Below are positions 43,827 to 49,951 of a stretch of 49,951 bases of DNA, one piece after another. Origin of the DNA: Candidatus Heimdallarchaeota archaeon LC_2. Its GTDB lineage: Archaea > Asgardarchaeota > Heimdallarchaeia > Heimdallarchaeales > Kariarchaeaceae. The translations under genes and the position numbers were made by a program. A model generated the notes under the pieces. It was not told the DNA's origin, did no database searches, and saw only the letters and a program-made list of their open reading frames with translations. The first letter of the stretch is position 1. Every line of letters begins with the position of its first letter. Where the stretch lies: NCBI GenBank assembly GCA_001940725.1, contig MDVR01000086.1:1-49951 (forward strand), in the 5' to 3' direction.

Positions 43827-44394
43827 TCATAGGGTCATTCCACATTCGCTACAATATGATCCTTGATAATCATCTCTAGTACCGCATCCTCTACAAAAAC
43901 GCGCTTTTACTTGAGTTGTTTTTTCTTTATTTAGTCTCGTAGTTTTAACTGATCTTGTTTCATTAATATCAATTGTTTTACGACTTCTCAAAAACCAGAA
44001 TGTCGCACCAAATAAAACGACCAAAATAACTGCAATTATTATCTGAGTACCATTTGTAGAGTTTGAATCTCCAGATAATCCAAACACAGAAATCGAATTA
44101 TAATGGACATTTTGTGAGGGCTCTAAATTATATCCTATTACGGATTCTTGCATCGCAGAAAACTGTTTTAACATAGAAAAAAGTGGAATTACCATTACAT
44201 CTTCTGCCATAAGATTCTGTGCATCTATTTGAGCAGTTGCACGAGCAGATGGATCGGTATTTGTGAGCATGGTTTTCAGATACGAATCCATTACTGTAGA
44301 GGTATAATTAGTACCCAAACTAAATGCACCCGAACCTGCAAATGGATCAATGTAATTACTTGGATCTGGATAATCAAACCACCAACCCTCTCGT
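43827..44394 (-). pseudogene. Solute-binding protein, C-terminal fragment with membrane helix and zinc ribbon
   Basis: The frame is cut at 44394, where the sequence switches to an unrelated gene. What remains: 'WWFDYPDPSNYIDPFAGSGAFSLGTNYTSTVMDSYLKTML' and '..ARATAQIDAQNLMAEDVMVIPLFSMLKQFSAMQESVIGY', the last third of an SBP_bac_5 fold; then a membrane helix ('IIIAVILVVLFGATFWFLRS') and a cytosolic zinc ribbon ('FCRGCGTRDDYQGSYCSECGM'). The intact relative would be a membrane-anchored binding protein with an inside zinc ribbon, not a lipoprotein of an ABC importer. Confidence 0.8.
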
Positions 44395-44648
44395 CATATT
44401 TTGATTTTCAACCGGATTATAGTAAATTCTTGAATTTTACAAAAAGCAGCTCAACTGATATCACTTTAACCACAAACACATTCAGTAATGATATAACAAG
44501 TACATCGATTAGTGAAGTGCCTGAATCACCTGGGGATAAAGTAAGTACGACTCAATCTGTGCCCACAATACAATTACCCACAATGACTCTACCTTTGACT
44601 CTTGGTTCTTTCTTGGCTATTTTTGTTGAAAATCGAAGGAAAAATTAA
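44395..44648 (+). pseudogene. Surface protein, C-terminal fragment (paralogue of 18905)
   Basis: Starts abruptly at the junction with 'SYFDFQPDYSKFLNFTKSSSTDIT', matching 'SYFDFQPEYNKFFNYTESSYPDIT' of the 317-residue protein, and ends 'LPTMTLPLTLGSFLAIFVENRRKN'. The signal peptide and beta-rich body are gone. It is followed, as in the first copy, by an EEP gene. Confidence 0.85.
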
Positions 44649-44804
44649 ATCAAAATATCAATTTTGATGTTTGTATAAAAAATAATGTGGAATGACAGAT
44701 TACGTTACCAATTTAAAAAATATGGAAGTCGGAGATAAGTGGAATTAAAAAAATAGTTAGACTATATGAAAAGCGGACACTATATTAGTATGGTGTGATA
44801 AATA

Positions 44805-45641
44805 TTGATGATGAAATTCAGTAAGATAGGATTAAAGAGATTTTTCTTTAAGCTATCCGTAATTTTATTAATTTTAATTGTTGTCTATAATATCTTCTAC
44901 ATTTATATTATCCTTTCAAGGGTAAAAATTGATACAGTGCAATCATCAACTAATTCGATAAAGGTTCTAACATTTAATGTTGAATATGGTTTTACTGAAT
45001 TAATTTTTAACCAAATTTCGAAAATTGATGCTGATATTGTTGCTTTTCAAGAAGCAAATCCTGCTTTTATTAACTCATCATTTTACACAATGGATCAAGT
45101 AGCTGATTTTCTAAACATGTATTATTTGCCCTCAGAACAGAACACGAATCAAATATACGGATTAGCGATTTTCTCTAAATGGGAAATAACTGACAGTAAT
45201 ATTATACATTATAAAGACCAACCTGGGACTTTTCCACGTGGACTTGAGATTGCACAGGTTCAATCTCCGTATGGATTAATTGAGGTAATGAATACACACC
45301 TTTCATTTCCTACATCTGTTTCAGCAAGGTACCGTCAAGTCAATACGATTATTGATTATGTCAATCAAGACATTCCTACTTTAGTCGCAGGTGATTTTAA
45401 CACACCGGCTTCTCTATTAGATCCTTCGTATTGGAAGTTATCTTCAAGATTCAGTGATGGATGGATCGCATCAGGTGGTAATCTATACGCTGGAAGAACT
45501 TGGAATAAAGATATCCAAATATTAAGGGTTGACTACATTTGGTTAACGAATCAATGGTCTATAATTGAGGATTCAGGTAGGCTTTATGAATCCCAAGAAT
45601 CAGATCATTTGGGATTTTCAGTTGATATTGTTTTGAATTGA
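44805..45641 (+). CDS. Membrane-anchored endonuclease/exonuclease/phosphatase (EEP) protein, copy 2
   Basis: 278 residues, paralogue of 20078-20908. All catalytic motifs are kept: 'TFNVEYG', 'FQEAN', 'MNTHLSF', 'AGDFNTPA', 'RVDYIWL', 'SDHLGF'. N-terminal membrane helix is also kept. The upstream spacer matches that of copy 1 ('TTAGACTA..TGAAAAGC...ATATTAG..TG.TGT'), so the promoter was duplicated with the gene. Although its neighbour is truncated, this copy is intact. Confidence 0.88.
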   Translation: MMMKFSKIGLKRFFFKLSVILLILIVVYNIFYIYIILSRVKIDTVQSSTNSIKVLTFNVEYGFTELIFNQISKIDADIVAFQEANPAFINSSFYTMDQVADFLNMYYLPSEQNTNQIYGLAIFSKWEITDSNIIHYKDQPGTFPRGLEIAQVQSPYGLIEVMNTHLSFPTSVSARYRQVNTIIDYVNQDIPTLVAGDFNTPASLLDPSYWKLSSRFSDGWIASGGNLYAGRTWNKDIQILRVDYIWLTNQWSIIEDSGRLYESQESDHLGFSVDIVLN

Positions 45642-45767
45642 TTGAAACAGATTTGGTAGATTCGGTGTTTCCATATGAAGCATATAGAAAAATAGTCTCC
45701 TCTATCAACCACTAAGCCTTGAAATATCAGATGAGTTGTCTTATAACTTTAATCAATTTGGGGATAT

Positions 45768-45986
45768 CTAATTCTGGAGTTCTAATTCTTCTTTAATCAG
45801 CTGTTTCAAGTCTATGGCATCATTCTCACTTTCAACTAGTAATCCATTTTTTGATTGTTGGAGAAAATCCTCGATGGAAGTTGTCTTCCATTTCTCCAAG
45901 ATTTCTTGAATTTCTAATTGTATATTGCGTAATTTAAACAAAGCTAGGTCGTTTACTACATCTTTGTTAATTTCGACATTAGCCAT
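45768..45986 (-). CDS. Orphan antitoxin-like protein
   Basis: 72 residues, all helix: 'VEINKDVVNDLALFKLRNIQLEIQEILEKWKTTSIEDFLQQSKNGLLVESENDAIDLKQLIKEELE'. Its 'D......S..DA..L......' C-terminus looks like the DUF2281/antitoxin group, but there is no overlapping toxin gene. A broken paralogue is at 42561. An orphan antitoxin is a reasonable guess only. Confidence 0.55.
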   Translation of the reverse strand: MANVEINKDVVNDLALFKLRNIQLEIQEILEKWKTTSIEDFLQQSKNGLLVESENDAIDLKQLIKEELELQN

Positions 45987-46092
45987 ATAAATAAATGATC
46001 TTTACAATTACATCAACCTATTGATTTTAAGATGGATTTATTCCTGTTTCTTAAATCGAATTTTCTGGGGTGGGTCAGTATTTGATAATTCA

Positions 46093-46190
46093 ATCCGAAA
46101 GTTCAAATTTAGGATATATGCATTCTGGAATTATCATATTAACTCAATCAGGTTCATCTCTAATAATGAATCATTGATTTTCTTCTTGGA
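46093..46190. repeat. Dispersed repeat R3, copy 3
   Basis: Degenerate match to 42893-42990 (TCAAATTTAGGATAT ... CTGGAATT ... AACTCAATC ... AATAATGAATCAT). Lies about 110 bases upstream of the orphan antitoxin-like gene. The rest of the 330-base spacer holds no gene. Confidence 0.4.
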
Positions 46191-46320
46191 TATTTTCAAC
46201 TTTTTCTCATTCAAAACTATTTTGAAGGATAAAATGGCACAAATAATTTTTTATATTAAGTAATTCTAAGTATATATGAGATAGACCTATCCAAGTTATC
46301 AAATTAGGTGACAAGCAAAA

Positions 46321-46833
46321 TTGAATCTAAAACCCTTCTTGATTTTATCAATTCTAATTTCATTGCTTATTATTCCCACAATTCTATTTATTGGTAAAGA
46401 AAATAAGTCTGGATCTTATGATTTTTTGGCTGATACACAAGAATTAGTTGAGATTGATGGTCGTAAATACAGAATGGAAGTAGATTTATACCGAGACTTT
46501 ATGACAGGGGTACGTGCAGATTCATCAAAATTACTTGCTGGTATTACAATTGTAGCAATTGACGAAGAAACGTTTCCAATATTGCTTTCTCTAGACAGAA
46601 TATGGATATTTAATAAAAACACAAGTGAAGTATGGGAATCTACATTTACTAGCCAAACATTTGAAGAAGAGAAACACCTTTATCGTAAAGTCGCCCGTTA
46701 CGGTCCAAAGTGGGAGGTTGGGGGTGTTGTTGATGTGTATGTAAGAACTATCATTCAGTTACCGTCTAACATTTTTCATCGAGTATTGTATTATCTTAAA
46801 TCTTCAAACCAAACAATAGGTGCTGTTTATTAA
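46321..46833 (+). CDS. Membrane-anchored or secreted hypothetical protein
   Basis: 170 residues from TTG. N-terminal hydrophobic segment (FLILSILISLLIIPTILFI) then a strand-rich outside part ('ELVEIDGRKYRMEVDLYRDF', 'LAGITIVAIDEETFPILLSLDRIWIF', 'EVGGVVDVYVRTIIQL'). No family is recognised. Isolated, between repeat R3 and a long spacer. Confidence 0.6.
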   Translation: MNLKPFLILSILISLLIIPTILFIGKENKSGSYDFLADTQELVEIDGRKYRMEVDLYRDFMTGVRADSSKLLAGITIVAIDEETFPILLSLDRIWIFNKNTSEVWESTFTSQTFEEEKHLYRKVARYGPKWEVGGVVDVYVRTIIQLPSNIFHRVLYYLKSSNQTIGAVY

Positions 46834-47432
46834 GTAACTCCTATCCAATGGCCATCGGAATATTTCTCAAATTACAATTATGTCAAATGTTATAGGAAAA
46901 TGTGACAAGTACTTTGGACTTAAGTATACAATTGATATTTCCATGAAATTCATTACTACAAGGGTCATTGTCAAGATGAATAACAACCCAAAATGAATTA
47001 CTTACGACAATTTTCAACTGTTACCAGCAGAAAGTAAAATAATTATCAAAATCTGCCATACCCTTTATATTTGTAATAATTTGCATTCTGAAGAAATAAT
47101 ACAAACAGAATTCAGATCTTTAAATAGCAAAGTATGTATTTATATTGTTTATCGACTTCAGATACCCAGCCGATTAGTATGGGATGTAAAAAGTATTTTG
47201 AAGTGATTGACTATCATCTCCATAATTAAAATAAAAAAATTCAATTCCAAAAATCATATACCTGGTGTGACGTTCACTTATCCGCCACCCAAGTTGAAAG
47301 GCTAATAATTTAGTCTTTTAACCATCATGGCATATTTTGTCATGATAGAAGAATAGTGCGAATAGCTTTTACAGACCAGAATCCATTTTTATCAGAAACA
47401 AGATAAAGGCTTAGAAATATCAATCTAGAGTG
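46834..47432. other. Long spacer, no supported gene
   Basis: A 70-codon frame at 46997-47206 ('DNFQLLPAESKIIIKICHTLYICNN') has no start codon and no motif. Otherwise AT-rich sequence. Confidence 0.35.
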
Positions 47433-47539
47433 TCTCAAGTTCAATTAAATCTCTAATGTTTAAATATATTAATTGATAAAAAAAATTCGAGCTTCATAAA
47501 TTATTCGAATTGCGTATTAGGATGATAATACGCACTTGG
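47433..47539. repeat. Dispersed repeat R2, copy 2
   Basis: About 85% identical to 29005-29113, including the inverted repeat TGCGTATTA-GGATGA-TAATACGCA at 47511-47534 (perfect 9-base arms). It is 370 bases upstream of the next plus-strand gene. Confidence 0.7.
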
Positions 47540-47682
47540 AAATTAATGATTCACATGTTGTGATTCTGATATAATAACCAGTACGATTAATAATTCTTAA
47601 GTCAGTTAAATCATATTCTAGTCTTTTATTCTGTGATGAAAGTGTATATTATTATTCGATCGCTCGAGTTCTGAACGATAGA

Positions 47683-47823
47683 TCAGTCATTAATTTGATC
47701 ATCGATCTTAGGTGTAACCTCTTCCTACAACGCATCTTTGAGTTTTGGTAAGAGATCTTCACGAAACAAATGAGACAGATAATCTTTGATTATTTCACTT
47801 GTTTCCTGTTTAATAATCGATCG
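47683..47823 (-). pseudogene. Remnant of a small helical gene with one in-frame TAG
   Basis: The frame reads 'SIIKQETSEIIKDYLSHLFREDLLPKLKDAL', TAG at 47725-47727, then 'EEVTPKIDDQIND' and TGA. There is no start codon in the open part, so the 5' end is lost too. Unrecognised; helical and acidic like an antitoxin tail. Confidence 0.35.
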
Positions 47824-47909
47824 TTATAATTCAAAAATTGAATCAGTTATCCATCATTCGGACGTCATTAGTAGGTAAAATTGATTAATGAATTCAACTA
47901 TCAAATAAC

Positions 47910-48248
47910 ATGGGTTTTGCTTCATTTCTGTCATCATTTATACCAGGTATGGGTCAGATACTAAATAATCAACCAGTAAAAGGGATCATTTTCTTTATTG
48001 CAGTGGTTTTCTTTTTCTTTCTATTCTTTCCACTTGCTTTCATAATTTGGTTTGTAGCAGCAATCGATGCTTTGATCTATACAGACCCAATGTATAAATT
48101 TTATCCCCCACAAATGCAACGAGAGATGATTCACCAACAGATGATGCCAGCTAGACGCCCAAGAGATTTAATTTGTGCTAATTGCGGTTTTCAGAGAAGT
48201 AATCCTAATATTAAATTTTGCGAATCATGCGGGAAACGGTTTCCCTGA
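47910..48248 (+). CDS. TM2/DUF5683-like membrane protein with C-terminal zinc ribbon
   Basis: 112 residues. 'FLSSFIPGMGQILNNQPVKGIIFFIAVVFFFFLFFPLAFIIWFVAAIDALI' is a two-helix hairpin of the kind with a 'P.GqgyxG...kG' start that occurs in TM2-like and DUF5683-type proteins. After a short linker comes a zinc ribbon 'LICANCGFQRSNPNIKFCESCGKRF'. Archaea have many proteins of this composition; function unknown. Confidence 0.75.
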   Translation: MGFASFLSSFIPGMGQILNNQPVKGIIFFIAVVFFFFLFFPLAFIIWFVAAIDALIYTDPMYKFYPPQMQREMIHQQMMPARRPRDLICANCGFQRSNPNIKFCESCGKRFP

Positions 48249-48663
48249 TGGCAACAATTAGAAATCAACAAAAACCAGATTGCTTGTAACCAGTGTTATC
48301 TCTCAAAAATGTTTTTTAGAGGATCGGAAGATTGATTGATCGAGAAAGATGATTTATATCATTCTTTTGAGTTCTTACTGTGGGAAAATTCGAAAAAATT
48401 TTGCTATTTTTGTTGATCATTTTTGTCTTATTTTTATTCTTGACGGCTCGATCGATTTCTGTGTCTGAGAGAGATTTGATCTCTGGTTTGAACATCTAGA
48501 CTTTGAATCTCTCGTTTTTTAAGAATCTTTCGGAAAATGGGCGATTCCTGGGTCAAAAAGTTGGTTGCAATACTAGGTTACCGCAGATCGATCAACAAAA
48601 TAGCTCTAATTATACAATTATTAGATATCTGTCAAAAACCCTTATCAATTTTTTAACTAATTC
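48249..48663. other. Spacer with one possible small ORF
   Basis: About 415 bases; apart from the 39-residue frame listed next, it has TCGATCGA-type words (48331, 48447, 48587) and no other feature. Confidence 0.4.
48380..48499 (+). CDS. Possible 39-residue single-helix membrane peptide
   Basis: GTG start, 'GKFEKILLFLLIIFVLFLFLTARSISVSERDLISG', then TAG. One clear membrane helix with a basic inside end. Codons are TTT/TTG-rich as expected in AT-rich DNA, so chance is possible; no conservation can be checked here. Confidence 0.3.
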   Translation: MGKFEKILLFLLIIFVLFLFLTARSISVSERDLISGLNI

Positions 48664-48678
48664 TTGATCAGTATTTTT

Positions 48679-49245
48679 ATGAAATCTACCTCAATGATCT
48701 TTATTTTATTTAGTTGTATATTGATTCTAGCGAATCTAAATACGGTCTATGCATATTCTGAGGAAAAAGGTATAGAAAATTATGATGTTGTGGATCTTGC
48801 ACTCGAGGGAAGTTTACAATCAACGGGGGAAGTTTTTCAGACCACTATAAGATCAGAATTTGAAATAGGTCCAGATTCAGGTTTAATTGAAGGGTTTTAT
48901 GAAGGAGTATTAGGTATGAAAGTTGGTGAAGATAAAACCATTATTGTATCACCTGATAAAGGATATAACATTCCAGAAACCGCTCCAGGAAATCTATACA
49001 ATCAAACACTCATGTTTGATGTCCACATTTATAATATTGTAAAAAATATTAGAGATTTACAAACTACGACAACTAATACTACAAACTTAACTAATGGCAC
49101 TTCTTTCTCATCAGAAACTGAAACTGCGGAAATATTTGTACAACAGTTTTTAGCAATCAGCATGTCTACTCTATTTATATTACAAAAATTTTATACTCGC
49201 CTATCAAGATTCAAACATCGTTCGATGATCGATCCTGTGAATTAA
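48679..49245 (+). CDS. Secreted FKBP-type peptidyl-prolyl isomerase-like protein
   Basis: 188 residues from ATG 48679 (TTG 48664 is also in frame). Signal peptide 'TSMIFILFSCILILANLNTVYAYS'. FKBP-like domain: 'VVDLALEGSL', 'FEIGPDSGLIEGFYEGVLGMKVGEDKTIIVSPDKGYNIPETAPGNLYNQTLMFDVHI', with the 'F..G...li.gf.e.l.GMkvGe.k.i.v.p..gYg' pattern. A Thr-rich linker and a C-terminal membrane helix follow. It probably assists folding of extracellular proteins; activity is not certain, since aromatic pocket residues are not all assignable. Confidence 0.8.
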   Translation: MKSTSMIFILFSCILILANLNTVYAYSEEKGIENYDVVDLALEGSLQSTGEVFQTTIRSEFEIGPDSGLIEGFYEGVLGMKVGEDKTIIVSPDKGYNIPETAPGNLYNQTLMFDVHIYNIVKNIRDLQTTTTNTTNLTNGTSFSSETETAEIFVQQFLAISMSTLFILQKFYTRLSRFKHRSMIDPVN

Positions 49246-49373
49246 CGTCCTTATTGGAACCAAATATTCAATTAGGATATTATTTATTTTTATAGATTGC
49301 ATCATTCATTATTATACACCCAGTACGACGGAAAACCGAACTGTTCAAATTTGATATAGACAACCTATTACTG

Positions 49374-49937
49374 ATGACAATTGAGGGAAATAAAAAAACT
49401 ATTCGAATGTATTATGAAGCATTACAATCACAGGATTGGAAACTTTTTGAATCCACAATTCATGATGATTTCTATCAATCGGGTCATGAGCATAATCTTA
49501 AAGTGAATCTAGATTATACAAAGACCGGATTTTATAATTTTATAAAACTTCTAGGCTTCGACGAAGATACTCTATCATACAATTTCAACAGTTACACAAA
49601 TAAAAAGGAATGGATCGAATTGAATAAATGGGTATCAACAATTTTTATAAATTGGGATTTTGATAGAATGGTTGCGGAAGACGATAAGGTTTGGGTATAT
49701 AGATCTGTTGTACTAAATGATCCCCATACGCTTGGTCTAGAGCTCAATGCTTATGTAGAATTTTGGATGAGAGATGAAAAAGTAATAGCAAACTTAGGTG
49801 CAGGATTATATTTACAAACATTGTTAGAATATGGTTCATTGGTAATGAAGAGAAATCGAGAAGAAGAAATAATGCTTTATCTCGAATCTCTTCATCAATG
49901 GGGGCTAATTCCCAAAGTTTCGTCTATTAAAACATAG
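49374..49937 (+). CDS. NTF2/SnoaL-like protein
   Basis: 187 residues: 'NKKTIRMYYEALQSQDWKLFESTIHDDFYQSG' (the opening helices of the NTF2-like fold), 'FYNFIKLLGFDEDTLSYNF', 'WIELNKWVSTIFINWDFDRMVAEDDKVWVYRSVVLNDPHTLGLELNAYVEFWMRDEKVIANLGAG', where the last strands end as in SnoaL-like proteins. The catalytic or ligand residues of this very diverse fold cannot be named. It is the last gene of the window. Confidence 0.75.
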   Translation: MTIEGNKKTIRMYYEALQSQDWKLFESTIHDDFYQSGHEHNLKVNLDYTKTGFYNFIKLLGFDEDTLSYNFNSYTNKKEWIELNKWVSTIFINWDFDRMVAEDDKVWVYRSVVLNDPHTLGLELNAYVEFWMRDEKVIANLGAGLYLQTLLEYGSLVMKRNREEEIMLYLESLHQWGLIPKVSSIKT

Positions 49938-49951
49938 GTTCGTTTCATTCC

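Noticed and set aside
44229..44394. N-terminal part of a 139-codon plus-strand frame
   Set aside because: This part is antisense to the solute-binding fragment; only the part after the junction at 44395 is real surface-protein sequence.
1..49951. CRISPR arrays, tRNA and rRNA genes
   Set aside because: No regularly spaced direct repeats, no T-loop/acceptor pairs and no rRNA-like sequence were seen when reading both strands by eye; a covariance-model search would be decisive.

Overview
The window is AT-rich (protein-coding genes in a background of poly-A/T spacers), with many TTG/GTG starts, frequent leaderless-looking starts and few Shine-Dalgarno sites. The gene content is archaeal: an archaeal-type asparagine synthetase built on a class II tRNA-synthetase core, a very small histone-fold protein, an F420-type luciferase-like oxidoreductase, a HTH_10 (Bat-type) regulator, a Yip1-like membrane protein, zinc-ribbon membrane proteins, and several Asgard-flavoured designs (7TM protein with a longin/roadblock-like tail, SNAP/TPR proteins fused to winged helices, a RING-like gene). 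An Asgard archaeon, perhaps of the Heimdallarchaeia, is the best guess. That is inference; no rRNA or tRNA gene was seen to settle it.

Layout. 1-7.6 kb: end of a VOC/glyoxalase gene, asparagine synthetase, a 57-residue histone-fold gene, a polytopic membrane protein, an anchored alpha/beta hydrolase, and an operon of a membrane-anchored winged helix plus a 7TM protein. 7.7-17.7 kb: a RING-like gene with an internal stop, a secreted VWA/HYR protein, a GNAT-like protein, an LLM oxidoreductase, a rhomboid-like protease, an antitoxin with a broken RelE toxin, mtnA (methionine salvage), an MFS transporter and a Yip1-like protein. 17.8-24.4 kb: vapBC, a decayed antitoxin end, a surface protein plus anchored endonuclease/exonuclease/phosphatase (EEP) pair, a secreted protein, a MOSC protein, and hicB with a broken hicA. 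24.6-33.4 kb: a large extracellular solute-binding protein fused to a winged helix and a helical repeat domain, with a perfect palindrome in its promoter, then a HTH_10 regulator flanked by matching inverted repeats, and a TPR protein whose C-terminus resembles that of the large fusion. 33.5-40.1 kb: truncated duplicates (MOSC, membrane protein), a GNAT protein, a SNAP-like/repeat/winged-helix protein, one complete IS5-like insertion sequence and an NHL-repeat remnant. 40.4-49.9 kb: zinc-ribbon and small membrane proteins, an intact DUF4258/YgiT-type toxin-antitoxin pair, antitoxin-like genes, a head-to-head deletion scar, the second EEP copy, a secreted FKBP-like protein and an NTF2-like protein.

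Two themes stand out. First, sensing and regulation at the membrane: at least three proteins combine membrane anchoring or extracellular domains with winged helices. Second, the window is a zone of duplication and decay. Toxin-antitoxin cassettes, three families of dispersed repeats, truncated paralogues and five small genes each broken by a single in-frame stop lie among intact housekeeping genes.
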